Counted from the first letter of the stretch, positions 1-8,464 are shown. The stretch is DNA of 64,000 nucleotides from Actinotignum schaalii_C (GCF_034119425.1 NZ_JAWUEL010000001.1:56497-120496); one strand, 5' to 3'. Notes: a model not told the origin generated them from the sequence alone. Translations and numbers: made by a program.

Positions 1-672
1 GGACATATTGCAGATCGTCATACGTGCTTCCATGGACAGTGCCCGGATTGCCTCCCCGCGGTATTCGATAATGTGCCCGGATGCTCCGTTAGTTCCGATC
101 TTGGCGATAACAGCGAGGATGATGTCCTTCGCCGTTGTTCCTTCCCGCAGGGTGCCATTGACGGTAATGGCCATATTTTTGAAACGCTGGAGGGGCAGGG
201 TTTGGGTGGCGAGGACGTGCTCAACTTCCGAGGTGCCAATACCAATCCCGATGGAGCCGAAAGCACCGTGGGTCGAGGTATGAGAATCCCCGCACACAAT
301 CGTCATACCCGGTTGGGTTAGGCCCAGCTGCGGGCCAACCGCGTGGACAATTCCCTGGTCCGCGTGCCCTAGCGAATAAATGGGGATGCCGAACTCCGCG
401 ACGTTAGCACGCAGCGCTTCCACCTGTTTGCGCGAAGTGGTATTCGCGATGGGACGATCAATATCAATGGTGGGAACGTTGTGGTCCTCCGTGGCAACGG
501 TGCGGTCCGGGCAGCGCACCGGCCGCCCTTCCAGGCGCAAGCCGTCAAAGGCCTGCGGGCTGGTTACTTCGTGGATGAGATGCAGATCAATGTAGAGAAG
601 GTCGGGCGTGCCTTCCTCGCCACGCCGCACCAGATGGGCATCCCAGATCTTATCCGCGAGTGTGCGCCCCAT
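1..672 (-). CDS. leuC: 3-isopropylmalate dehydratase large subunit, N-terminal part (cut by window edge)
   Basis: The reverse strand reads without a stop from an ATG at 672 to base 1, giving the first 224 residues of LeuC. With LeuD, LeuC isomerises 2-isopropylmalate to 3-isopropylmalate in leucine synthesis, using a 4Fe-4S cluster. Visible family stretches are MGRTLADKIWDAHLV at the N-terminus, EDHNVPT and GDSHTSTHGAFGSIG. The later cluster cysteines lie beyond the edge. A GGAGG-rich ribosome binding site precedes the ATG. The gene diverges from an IclR-type regulator, as leuCD does in other actinobacteria, so local control of leucine synthesis is a reasonable inference. No other start fits as well. 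Confidence 0.95.
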   Translation of the reverse strand, partial: MGRTLADKIWDAHLVRRGEEGTPDLLYIDLHLIHEVTSPQAFDGLRLEGRPVRCPDRTVATEDHNVPTIDIDRPIANTTSRKQVEALRANVAEFGIPIYSLGHADQGIVHAVGPQLGLTQPGMTIVCGDSHTSTHGAFGSIGIGIGTSEVEHVLATQTLPLQRFKNMAITVNGTLREGTTAKDIILAVIAKIGTNGASGHIIEYRGEAIRALSMEARMTICNMS

Positions 673-763
673 CCCGGCCCTCCCTCCTCCCCCGGGCATC
701 TTCCCGGGTTCTTCTTGCTGTTACTTTTCTGCTTTTCTACTTTTCCAACGGTGATCGGTTGTG

Positions 764-779
764 GTGGTCCGCGGACCAC
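764..779. promoter_or_regulatory. Perfect 16-bp palindrome in the leuC/iclR divergent promoter region
   Basis: GTGGTCCGCGGACCAC is its own reverse complement. It lies about 90 bases upstream of the leuC start and about 190 upstream of the regulator start. It is a candidate operator; the protein that binds it is not shown by the sequence. With 940-958 it is the main ordered structure in the 300-base gap. Confidence 0.4.
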
Positions 780-939
780 TGTACCAAGCTTCGTCCACAT
801 AGCAAGATAAAAGTCTCACAATATGGACATCGCACTACCGTAACACGGCGGCTCCGGAGCCTCGACGTGGTCCGGGGAAGTTTTAGCGATGTACGCAGAA
901 GCCACGGCACTGCGCGCGGCACCACAGTGTGGACATTTG

Positions 940-958
940 CATCTCACTTATTGAGATG
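940..958. promoter_or_regulatory. Inverted repeat just upstream of the IclR-type gene
   Basis: CATCTCA and TGAGATG form 7-base arms around a 5-base centre and end 13 bases before the regulator's ATG. A shorter CCACA-G-TGTGG repeat lies at 922-932. The position suits autoregulation or joint control with leuC. Function is inferred from position and symmetry only. Confidence 0.45.
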
Positions 959-971
959 AGAAAATTTCGGT

Positions 972-1733
972 ATGGTTGATTCTCCTCACGCTCAGCCTGC
1001 GCCCGCCCCGGAGGGAAGTGGTGTGGGCGTTCTCGATAAGGCTGCGGCCGTGCTCGATGCTCTCGAGGCGGGCCCGCAAACATTAGCGCAACTGGTGACC
1101 GCTACCCATTTAGCGCGGCCGACGGCGCATCGCCTAGCCGTTGCCCTGGAATACCACCGTTTCGTTTCCCGCGATAACGAAGGGCGTTTTTCTCTGGGGC
1201 CGCGCCTGGGTGAACTCTCCTCCGCCACCGGTGAAGACAGACTCATCGCCGCGGCAAATCCGGTGCTTATCGCGCTGCGCGACCACACTGGGGAATCTTC
1301 TCAGCTCTACCGCCGCCAGGGCGACCAGCGCATTTGCGTGGCGAATGCCGAACGAACCATGGGACTGCGCGATTCCATCCCGGTGGGCGCTTCCCTCTCG
1401 ATGAAGACAGGCTCGGCAGCGCAGGTGTTGCTCGCCTGGGAGGAACCCGATCAATTGCATCGCGGTTTGCAGGGCGCTTCCTTTACGGCCACGAATCTTT
1501 CCGCGGTGCGTCGGCGTGGTTGGGCGCAAAGCGTGGGTGAACGCGAAGCCGGTGTGGCTTCTATCTCCGCACCGGTGCGCGGGCCGAGCGGGCGGGTTAT
1601 TGCTGCCGTATCTATTTCCGGACCGTTGGAGCGGATGGGCCGCCAGCCCGGGCGGGTACATTCGGCAGCGGTGGTGGCCGCCGCCGGGCGCCTCACCGAC
1701 GTTCTTCAAACAACTGAGGGCATTAGCGAGTAG
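972..1733 (+). CDS. IclR-family transcriptional regulator, probable regulator of leuCD
   Basis: A 253-residue protein of normal IclR length. Residues about 18-80 (GVGVLDKAAAVLDAL, then TAHRLAVALEYHRFV) are the winged helix-turn-helix. The remainder matches the IclR effector-binding domain, including RIC near residue 120 and SISGPLERM near the C-terminus. The gene diverges from leuC across a 300-base region with two inverted repeats. In Corynebacterium and Streptomyces an IclR-type protein (LtbR, NdgR) next to leuCD controls leucine genes, so the same role is likely. The ribosome binding site is weak. The effector ligand cannot be read from the sequence. Confidence 0.85.
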   Translation: MVDSPHAQPAPAPEGSGVGVLDKAAAVLDALEAGPQTLAQLVTATHLARPTAHRLAVALEYHRFVSRDNEGRFSLGPRLGELSSATGEDRLIAAANPVLIALRDHTGESSQLYRRQGDQRICVANAERTMGLRDSIPVGASLSMKTGSAAQVLLAWEEPDQLHRGLQGASFTATNLSAVRRRGWAQSVGEREAGVASISAPVRGPSGRVIAAVSISGPLERMGRQPGRVHSAAVVAAAGRLTDVLQTTEGISE

Positions 1734-1740
1734 TCGAGTA

Positions 1741-2949
1741 TTATCGCCCGCTGCTGGTCCGAATGGCTCGCTCATATTCAGCGAGGACCAGGGGCACCAC
1801 CTCCTCCCAGCCGTACCCGGGTGCCACGCTCGCATTATGGTGAGCCATGCGGGTGCGTAGCGCGGTATCTTCTACCAGGCGGGCCAACTGCGCGATCATA
1901 TCCGCGTCTGTTTCTGCCAGGAGTGCCGAGCGCCCGTCCTCAAGGAAATCATCAGCTCCGGTACCGGCCGGAGAAATAATGGGCAGCCCGGCCGCTCGCG
2001 CTTCCAGGGTGGCAATCCCGAAGGCCTCGCGGCGTGAACTGGTGAGGTAAATATCCGCGTGCCGGTAGGCTTCCATGAGTCCGGCCCGATCCGTGCGGCC
2101 GGGAAGATGAAGCCAGCTTCCCCCGGGACCCGGGTTCCCGCGCGCACGCCCGCGCCGTTCCAATTGGGAGCGTAGCGGGCCATCCCCGTAAATGGTGAGG
2201 TGGATATCCCGCCCGGTGAGCTGGCGCGCACCGGCCACGCAGTCAATGAGGGCAGCATTGCGTTTACGCGGAGCCAGGCGCCGTGCGGCCACAACCTCCA
2301 CTGGCACACCCGGCCGATTCGCCAGGCCTGGAACCCCGCCAGCACCAGCTACCCCGAGAGTACGTGAGGCAGCCGAAATACCCCGATGCCCGAGGCGATA
2401 GGCAGCAACCGTGCGCCATTCGCCCAGATCCACACCGTTGGGAATAACTTTTACGTCACCACCCACCGCGCGATGAACCTGCGCGGCCACCCACGTGGAT
2501 ACCGCGTTATGGACGACACCGCGCGCGGTAACCCAGCGCAGCGGGGCAAGTAGCTTTTCCACCGGATCCAATACGCAGTGCCACGTCACAGTAGTGGGGA
2601 TACCTTCCGCCGCGGCGATGCGCATGGCCGCCCAGGCAAAAGGCGAAACCACCCCCGCTTGAATATGCACCACATCCGCACCGCGCATGGAAGCACGCAA
2701 CTGGGCCCCGTGCCCCGGGGATACCGGGAGATGACCGAAGAGTGCTGAAGTAATGCGCTGGACGGGAATACCCGCCACAATATCCCGATCCACTGGGATC
2801 CCCGGATCCGGAGGAGTATCGCGCGGGGTGGCGGTGATAACCAGCACCCGGTGGCCGGCATCCCGCAAGGCTAGGGCAAGATCGCGGGTTTGAGCTTCGA
2901 TCCCGCCCAGGCGAGGGAGGAAGCAATCCGAGACAAGCGCGATGCGCAT
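1741..2949 (-). CDS. GT4-family glycosyltransferase
   Basis: A 402-residue glycosyltransferase of the GT-B fold. The N-terminus (MRIALVSDCFLPRLGGIEAQ) is the usual acceptor-side start with the glycine loop. The C-terminal half carries the GT4 donor-site motif EAFGIATLE (E-x7-E). Such enzymes move a sugar from a nucleotide sugar to a lipid or glycan at the inner face of the membrane; mannosylation of phosphatidylinositol-type lipids is common in actinobacteria, but the substrate is not evident here. It stands alone, convergent with the IclR-type gene 7 bases away. No signal peptide is seen. The family call is firm, the substrate is unknown. Confidence 0.85.
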   Translation of the reverse strand: MRIALVSDCFLPRLGGIEAQTRDLALALRDAGHRVLVITATPRDTPPDPGIPVDRDIVAGIPVQRITSALFGHLPVSPGHGAQLRASMRGADVVHIQAGVVSPFAWAAMRIAAAEGIPTTVTWHCVLDPVEKLLAPLRWVTARGVVHNAVSTWVAAQVHRAVGGDVKVIPNGVDLGEWRTVAAYRLGHRGISAASRTLGVAGAGGVPGLANRPGVPVEVVAARRLAPRKRNAALIDCVAGARQLTGRDIHLTIYGDGPLRSQLERRGRARGNPGPGGSWLHLPGRTDRAGLMEAYRHADIYLTSSRREAFGIATLEARAAGLPIISPAGTGADDFLEDGRSALLAETDADMIAQLARLVEDTALRTRMAHHNASVAPGYGWEEVVPLVLAEYERAIRTSSGR

Positions 2950-3133
2950 AAGCCCTCACTTTCTTACGGAAGATACCCCACGGAGGAGTTCCATTGATGG
3001 AGCATCCCACCCGCGGCGGGTAGGTGCGCCGTCGTTCTTTTTCCTAGCGTCAGCTTAGCGCCCGCATCTGACAGAAAAAGCAGCCGGAACGGAATGCTCT
3101 TTGCCTGGGCGCGCCCGGGCCTTAAACTAAAGC

Positions 3134-3691
3134 ATGGCTATTCTTCCTATTTACATCACCGGCGATCCCGTTCTGCATCGGCCGGCCGAGCCCATTACGG
3201 AATTTAACGAGGAACTGGCGCAGCTGGTCGAAGATATGTATGAGACCACGGTGGCGGCTCCCGGAGTGGGGCTGGCCGGGCCGCAGGTCGGTATTGGCAA
3301 ACAGATTTTTGTGTGGGTCTATGCCGATCAGGATGAGGCTCCCGAGCGCGGCGTCGCCATTAATCCCACGCTGTTTATCGAACCTGTGAATCCGGATGAA
3401 GAGCCTTTCGAAGAAGGGTGCCTGTCCTTCCCCGGCGAACAGTATCCCCTGGCGCGCTCCCCGCACGCTTTGCTACGGGCGCAAAACGAAAAGGGCGAGC
3501 ATTACGAAATCGAGGCAACCGGGTGGTTCGCGCGTATTCTTCAGCATGAATACGACCACCTCACCGGGCATTTGTACGTGGATCGGCTCACGGGGCGCGA
3601 GGAAGCCGCAGCGAAACGTGCCAAGCGTGAGCACGGCTGGGGCAAGAAGGGTAATACCTGGCTGCCCGGGCGCGACAACCTCGAATACTAG
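3134..3691 (+). CDS. def: Peptide deformylase
   Basis: Removes the N-formyl group from new proteins at the ribosome exit. All three metal motifs are present in 185 residues: GVGLAGPQ (44-51), EGCLS (94-98, metal ligand Cys96) and HEYDH (138-142, with the two histidine ligands and the catalytic Glu). Motif I has Gly at residue 49, where Ala is usual. The C-terminal tail is lysine/arginine-rich. The gene stands alone; the next gene begins 69 bases downstream on the same strand. Length and motifs fit an active enzyme. Confidence 0.95.
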   Translation: MAILPIYITGDPVLHRPAEPITEFNEELAQLVEDMYETTVAAPGVGLAGPQVGIGKQIFVWVYADQDEAPERGVAINPTLFIEPVNPDEEPFEEGCLSFPGEQYPLARSPHALLRAQNEKGEHYEIEATGWFARILQHEYDHLTGHLYVDRLTGREEAAAKRAKREHGWGKKGNTWLPGRDNLEY

Positions 3692-3760
3692 CGCTTTCGG
3701 TCCCGCGTAGCCGCCGCGCGGACTCCCATTCATTTTTTGTTCATATTTCGGTAACGTGAG

Positions 3761-4813
3761 ATGGATATTTTTGGCGACATGATTGCATCCCATCCCAGCT
3801 CTTCGGCCCGCACCGTCGCGGTGTGCGCGGATGGGCTGGGGCGCAATCGTGCCCTGAATAACCTCATTATCGAGATGCTTGAACGCGAGCATGCCACCTG
3901 TGCAACCCTCCTAGTTGCTGCCCCCGCGGCGGATCATGCCCTGCGGGCTTTGGCGGCCGTCGGTATCGATCCGGGGCGGATTTTGCTGGGTTTCGCCATT
4001 AGCTCGCAGGGGCCGGGGGCTCCGTGGCGCGCCGTCGCCGCGCACGCCTCAAGTTTGACGGACCGCGGCGGGCGCTACCTTTCCGCGGAAGAAAGCACCG
4101 CTCCCCCGCAACTCGTGCGTGAAGATATCCTCACGGAATTGGCCGCACAATTCTCCTGGATGGAGGACCGTGGGTATCGCCCCGCGGGTATTGCCGGCCC
4201 GTGCTACGGTCGCGATTTTCGCGGGCGCGGCCTGGTTATTGATTGCGCCCTGGAGTTTTGCGGGCGCGTGGGGGTGCCGCTACGATACGCACGCCGGGGT
4301 GATCCGCTTCTGGCCGCCTCGCGGTACCTGGAGGATCGTGGTGCAAGTTCCGGGAAGGGTGCCGCCGGGCGGCACGCGAACTCCGGTACCGATGCCGAGG
4401 TAGCCAGCGCGCACGCCCGGCGGGTGGAACGTGCGGATACTCTTGGGGTGCTTCTTCCGAACGACGTCGTTTTCTTTCCACCGGAGTTCCCCGCCGAAAG
4501 CTACGGGGAATTACGCCATGCCTACCTCAGTGCGCTAGAAGAATGCGCTGGCCCGGCAATCCAGGTGGTATTCACCCCGGCCCGCGAGGATAGCGGAGCC
4601 GGGCGCGGGGAATGGGAAACCCGGCTGATGCGCGATCCGTCATTCTTGCGGGCGGTAGCGCGGGCGCGGTGTGCCGATGTGCAAGGGATATCTACTGTGT
4701 CGGCTGGCAGTAAGGCCACGTTGAAAGTTGTTGAAGGTAAGCTCGTGGCAGCGAGTGACACCAGATTTGACGATGATGTTATGCACAACGTGATTGATGA
4801 TATGCGTAAATAA
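3761..4813 (+). CDS. ChbG/YdjC-like carbohydrate deacetylase homologue, apparently without its metal site
   Basis: A 350-residue protein. Its order of segments resembles ChbG/YdjC: VAVCADGLGRNRALNN near residue 20 (family form ADDFGLS), ILLGFAIS near 73 (family GLHLNL), SLTDRGGRYL near 97, ELAAQF..GYRPAGIAG near 130 (family RPTHLDSHxH), and AIQVVFTPA near the C-terminus (family TELMxHPG). At each metal-binding or catalytic spot the Asp or His is replaced: ADD becomes ADG, GLH becomes LGF, HLDSH becomes GIAGP, and the HPG histidine is absent. The reading frame is intact with normal codon use, so this looks like a kept pseudoenzyme and not a decaying gene. The assignment rests on reading by eye. 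It follows def on the same strand. Confidence 0.5.
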   Translation: MDIFGDMIASHPSSSARTVAVCADGLGRNRALNNLIIEMLEREHATCATLLVAAPAADHALRALAAVGIDPGRILLGFAISSQGPGAPWRAVAAHASSLTDRGGRYLSAEESTAPPQLVREDILTELAAQFSWMEDRGYRPAGIAGPCYGRDFRGRGLVIDCALEFCGRVGVPLRYARRGDPLLAASRYLEDRGASSGKGAAGRHANSGTDAEVASAHARRVERADTLGVLLPNDVVFFPPEFPAESYGELRHAYLSALEECAGPAIQVVFTPAREDSGAGRGEWETRLMRDPSFLRAVARARCADVQGISTVSAGSKATLKVVEGKLVAASDTRFDDDVMHNVIDDMRK

Positions 4814-5321
4814 CGCGCTCTTCGCGGGTAAGTAGATAGAAATGGTCGCTAACACCCGGACTTTTCCTTGCTACGCCAACAGAAAATTCGGGCCGCCACG
4901 CATCGCAGGCGAATCGTGGGTAGAGGTGTCAAAGTGGGCATCTTGAACCGTATAGGCACACAGTGCGCATTCAGGACGGGGCTGCCGTTGCTGTGACTTT
5001 GATTTCGGACAAACGCGGCGACCTTCCCGCGAGAACCTCATGGATCTCACCAACTTCAATAGTCACACCAGCACCTGCAGGGGCGGTATGTGTTTTCAGA
5101 GCTGTACTGCACTTGTCGTACATGCGAAGTACATCCCGGAAAAACATACCCTCCTCGCCTGCGCGGCGGTCGGCTAGGCGGGACGGCGAGCCAAAGTGTG
5201 AGTCCGGGACATCGCCTCCCACAGGATGTGCGTAAGAGACACAAAACCGCCCCGAAACGGTGCTCTCCCGCACATTTTGTTTGCGGGACGCAGTTCACGG
5301 TAGTTCCGGGCCAGATCCAAG
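4814..5321. other. Gene-poor stretch with no gene that can be supported
   Basis: About 500 bases between the ChbG-like gene and the IS-end repeat. Open frames of 60-100 codons exist on both strands, but none has a clear ribosome binding site or a recognisable family. The longest minus-strand frame (5273-4971) is followed by another frame (5059-4871) with a CALC pattern, so a frameshifted relic is possible. Its place next to an IS end and tRNA genes suggests old insertion debris. Confidence 0.3.
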
Positions 5322-5365
5322 CCAACGCCACGCCGTCATTAGACCCACTTTTGTCTATTAACCCT
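5322..5365 (-). repeat. Solo IS-end-like sequence, inverted copy of 63582-63626
   Basis: Read on the minus strand this begins AGGGTTAATAGACAAAAG and continues GTGGGTCTAATGACGGCG. It matches 63582-63626 except for one missing A in the A-run and two or three mismatches at the inner edge. At the far copy the sequence borders an IS1249-like transposase, so this is probably the terminal repeat of a related element whose body is lost or unrecognisable here. It lies about 80 bases from tRNA-Glu. Confidence 0.6.
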
Positions 5366-5405
5366 GCATTCTCATCCTAGAGACTGCGGCTGAGCTGAGA
5401 CGAGT

Positions 5406-5437
5406 CAAGGCGGGAAAACTTCGGTTTTCCCGCCTTG
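5406..5437 (-). terminator. Strong hairpin terminator after the tRNA-Glu/Gln pair
   Basis: A perfect 14-bp stem (CAAGGCGGGAAAAC with GTTTTCCCGCCTTG) closes on a stable TTCG tetraloop. It ends 5 bases beyond the 3' end of tRNA-Glu in the direction of tRNA transcription. There is no long T-run. Confidence 0.8.
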
Positions 5438-5442
5438 CGCTG

Positions 5443-5515
5443 TACCCCGTACCGGATTTGAACCGGTGTTACCGCCGTGAGAGGGCGACGTCCTAGGCCG
5501 CTAGACGAACGGGGC
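5443..5515 (-). tRNA. tRNA-Glu (CTC)
   Basis: 73 bases that fold as a cloverleaf: acceptor GCCCCGT with ACGGGGT (a G-T pair at 1-72), T-loop TTCAAAT, and anticodon loop CTCTCAC with anticodon CTC. CCA is not encoded. It is 25 bases downstream of tRNA-Gln and shares its terminator. Confidence 0.95.
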
Positions 5516-5540
5516 CTATGAGGATGCCGAAGCATCATCG

Positions 5541-5612
5541 CTGGGGTACCAGGACTCGAACCTAGAATGGATGAACCAGAATCACCTGTGTTGCCAATTA
5601 CACCATACCCCA
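5541..5612 (-). tRNA. tRNA-Gln (CTG)
   Basis: 72 bases beginning TGGGGTATGG with matching 3' TACCCCA plus discriminator G. The anticodon region ATTCTGGTT gives CTG, and the T-loop is TTCGAGT. It is the first gene of a two-tRNA unit with tRNA-Glu. The Glu/Gln pair next to gltX is a thematic grouping, though gltX lies beyond one other gene. Confidence 0.95.
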
Positions 5613-5826
5613 AGGGTGTGGACCTCAGAATCGTTACATTCCCGAGGACGACAGATAAAAAGCTTAGTGGAATCTCCTCGAGCTAGCAAATCCACTGGAC
5701 GTGTGACGCACCACGTTCTCGGCCCACGCTAGTTCAAGCGGCGCACCTGCTCGAACTGCACCCGCGCCGGTGCAAACGGACAGCCAGCTCTAACCGCACC
5801 CGCGCAAGCCATGCCGAAACCCACCG

Positions 5827-6909
5827 CTACCATTCACGCACGCGGCCTTGCCGCTCAGCTTCCTCCCGCAAGGCTTCCGGTACCTGAAGCCAGATGCGTG
5901 AACCTGGCGTGCAACCGGTGAGCATCGTATAGCCGTCACAGGCGGGTAGCGGGGAAAACATGGTGCGCACGGCTCCGGCGATGGTGATATCCACGGCATC
6001 GTAATCGCGGCGGGCCCGAGGCCAATTAACCGTGTAGGTATCCAGATCACCGAGGCTATCCGGACTCCACATCCGATCCAGAGGGACTCTCAGCGGGTAG
6101 CGCTCCACCAACTCGACCCAGTCGGCCGCGGTGACAATCCGATAAATCCGCGAATGTTCCGGCTGCGCCACATCCGGGAGTTCGGTAGATAGCAGGCGGG
6201 AGTGCGGGTAGTCGCCAGCGTCGTCGCCGAAAAACGACCAGGTGCTGGAGATCTCCCCGAGGGAGTGGCCAGCGAAGAATTCACCCACGTCGAAACTGAG
6301 GTAGCTGAAGGCAAGATAGCCCTCCGGGAGCGCCGGACTATCGGCCGGGCCGAGGATCTCGATGATCTGCGAACTGATCTCCCAGCTAAGTGCTTTGCGG
6401 CTGCGGCGGGAACGGTGAGTGCGGCGATGGCTGGGCAACACGACCTCGTGGAAACGTAGCTGCTGGGGTTCGAAGCTCGCCTCCCATTCGGGCGGAATAC
6501 GCTGCTCAAGTACATGATTGATTCGCGCGGCCTCGCGCGCACCCACAGCCCAATCCCCGGCAAGAACGCGCTCAATATCCGCATTAAAAGCAAAGTGTAT
6601 AGAGAACTCCCCCAGCGCCAGATTCGCACGCTGGAAAGGACCCAACTCAGCCACCGGCCAGGACGGTTTAGGCTTCTTCACATCGAGTAACGCCACCCGC
6701 GGTTCACTCTCCACGCTGCCGTCATCCATGGTGAGAGGTTCGAAGAATACCCAACGGCCTGCGCCCTCGCTTGAGCCTATACCCTCACCCGCGCAGTCAC
6801 TTGCACCCGCACCTACCCGCTCCCAGGCCCTTCCCCAGGCACGCACGTATGTTCCCGGCGCGGGAAAAGACGCGGCGGGCCGCGGCGGCGTCGTCGTATA
6901 TACCACCAT
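5827..6909 (-). CDS. Unrecognised 360-residue protein downstream of gltX
   Basis: No family is recognised. The first 60 residues are low-complexity (Ala/Gly/Pro, WGRAWERVGAGA). The rest is rich in Trp, aromatic and acidic residues, with WPVAELGPFQRANLALGEFSIHF near 90 and EGYLAFSYLSFDVGEFF near 205. There is no signal peptide or membrane segment, so it is probably cytoplasmic. The ATG at 6909 has a GGGGAGGG site upstream; a later ATG at 6729 would drop the low-complexity part but lacks such a site. It starts 27 bases after gltX on the same strand, so the two may be co-transcribed. Confidence 0.65.
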   Translation of the reverse strand: MVVYTTTPPRPAASFPAPGTYVRAWGRAWERVGAGASDCAGEGIGSSEGAGRWVFFEPLTMDDGSVESEPRVALLDVKKPKPSWPVAELGPFQRANLALGEFSIHFAFNADIERVLAGDWAVGAREAARINHVLEQRIPPEWEASFEPQQLRFHEVVLPSHRRTHRSRRSRKALSWEISSQIIEILGPADSPALPEGYLAFSYLSFDVGEFFAGHSLGEISSTWSFFGDDAGDYPHSRLLSTELPDVAQPEHSRIYRIVTAADWVELVERYPLRVPLDRMWSPDSLGDLDTYTVNWPRARRDYDAVDITIAGAVRTMFSPLPACDGYTMLTGCTPGSRIWLQVPEALREEAERQGRVREW

Positions 6910-6936
6910 CGCGGCCCTCCCCGTCCGTTTTCTTTA

Positions 6937-8439
6937 CTACCCGGAAATCTTCTCCAGGAGTTGGTCGATGCGTGCCACCGCTTCCTCGCGCCCGAGGATC
7001 GCGATGGAATCAATCACCGGGATGGACACATTCGTGCCCGTCATCGCCACGAAAAGCGGGCCGAAGGCGAAGCGCGGTTTAATACCGAGGCCCTCCACCA
7101 GCGCCGCGTCAAGGGCGGGCTTAATAGCATCCGGAGTGAAATCATCCAGAGCACTCAGGGCCTCACGAGCCCCGCGCAGCGCTTCGGGCGCTGAATCGCG
7201 CAGCTTGGAGAGGGCTTTCTCGTTGTATTCCAGTTTCGCAGCACTAACGAAAAGGAAACCGAGCAGATCCCGAGCCTCCCCCAGCAGCTGCATGCGGGTC
7301 TGCGCCAGCGGTGCCGCCGCGTCAAGAATCTCACGTTCACGGTCCGTGAGCTCCTCATAGGTGGAGGCGCTGAGCACATCGTTGAGGTAAGGAACGAGGC
7401 GCCGGGTGTAATCCGCGACGTCAAGGAGGCGGATATGGTCCGCATTAATGGCCACGCACTTCTTGTCATCAAAACGTGCCGGGTTCGGATTGACATTGTG
7501 AATATCGAAATGCTCCACGAGTTCTTCCTTGCTGAACACATCACGTTCGGCGGAGAAAGACCACCCGAGCAGGGCCAGATAGTTGAGCAGGCCCTCCGGA
7601 ATCATGCCGCGTTCGCGGTGGAGCAGCAGATTCGATTCCGGATCGCGCTTGGACAGCTTCTTGTTTCCCTCCCCCATCACATAGGGCATATGACCAAAGC
7701 GCGGCGTCCATTTCGCGATACCCAGTTCTTCCAGGGCACGGTAGAGCACGATCTGGCGCGGCGTGGAGGAGAGCAGATCCTCCCCGCGCAGCACGTCCGT
7801 CACTTCCGTGAGGGCATCATCAATGGGGTTCGTGAGGGTGTAGAGCGGATCCCCGTTGGCACGCACAATCACGTAATCCGGGGTGGAGCCGGCCCGGAAC
7901 GTGATATCCCCGCGGATCACATCCGTGAACGTAATATCTTCATCGGGCATGCGCATACGCAACACAGGCTCACGCCCTTCAGCCCGGTAGGCGGCCTTCT
8001 GTTCTTCGGTGAGGTTGCGATCATAGCCGTCGTACCCGAGCTTGGGATCCTCACCGCGTTCGCGGTGGCGCGCCTCGATTTCCTCCGGGGTGGAGAAAGA
8101 TTCGTAGGCGTAGCCGCGCTCCAATAGCTGCGCCGCAACCTTGCGGTAGATATCACCGCGCTGAGATTGCCGGTAGGGACCGTGTGGGCCGCCCACCTCA
8201 ACTCCCTCATCCCAGTCCAGCCCGAGCCAGCGCAGGGAATCAAGAATCTGGTGATACGACTCTTCAGAATCACGGGCTGCATCAGTATCTTCAATGCGGA
8301 AAATAAAAGTTCCACCCACGTGCCGGGCGTAGGCCCAGTTAAAGAGGCAGGTGCGTACCATACCGACATGCGGGGTGCCGGTGGGTGAGGGACAGAAACG
8401 AACTCGGATCTCGCGTCCGGTAGCAGTTGTGATAGCCAT
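6937..8439 (-). CDS. gltX: Glutamyl-tRNA synthetase
   Basis: A 500-residue class I aminoacyl-tRNA synthetase that charges tRNA-Glu. The N-terminus has RVRFCPSPTGTPHVGMVRT, where PHVGM is the HIGH-type motif. FIFRIEDTD follows, and KLSKRDPES is the KMSKS-type loop near residue 250. The C-terminal third is the anticodon-binding domain. Because tRNA-Gln is also here, a non-discriminating enzyme feeding GatCAB is possible, as in most actinobacteria, but this cannot be told from motifs. It diverges from the aminotransferase at 8465 with only 25 bases between the start codons, so the two promoters must overlap each other or the genes. Confidence 0.97.
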   Translation of the reverse strand: MAITTATGREIRVRFCPSPTGTPHVGMVRTCLFNWAYARHVGGTFIFRIEDTDAARDSEESYHQILDSLRWLGLDWDEGVEVGGPHGPYRQSQRGDIYRKVAAQLLERGYAYESFSTPEEIEARHRERGEDPKLGYDGYDRNLTEEQKAAYRAEGREPVLRMRMPDEDITFTDVIRGDITFRAGSTPDYVIVRANGDPLYTLTNPIDDALTEVTDVLRGEDLLSSTPRQIVLYRALEELGIAKWTPRFGHMPYVMGEGNKKLSKRDPESNLLLHRERGMIPEGLLNYLALLGWSFSAERDVFSKEELVEHFDIHNVNPNPARFDDKKCVAINADHIRLLDVADYTRRLVPYLNDVLSASTYEELTDREREILDAAAPLAQTRMQLLGEARDLLGFLFVSAAKLEYNEKALSKLRDSAPEALRGAREALSALDDFTPDAIKPALDAALVEGLGIKPRFAFGPLFVAMTGTNVSIPVIDSIAILGREEAVARIDQLLEKISG

Positions 8440-8464
8440 GATGAGTTAAGGATACGCTACGGAT

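Noticed and set aside
1134..1835. 233-codon minus-strand frame over the IclR gene
   Set aside because: It is the shadow of the IclR-type gene, whose domains are clear on the plus strand.
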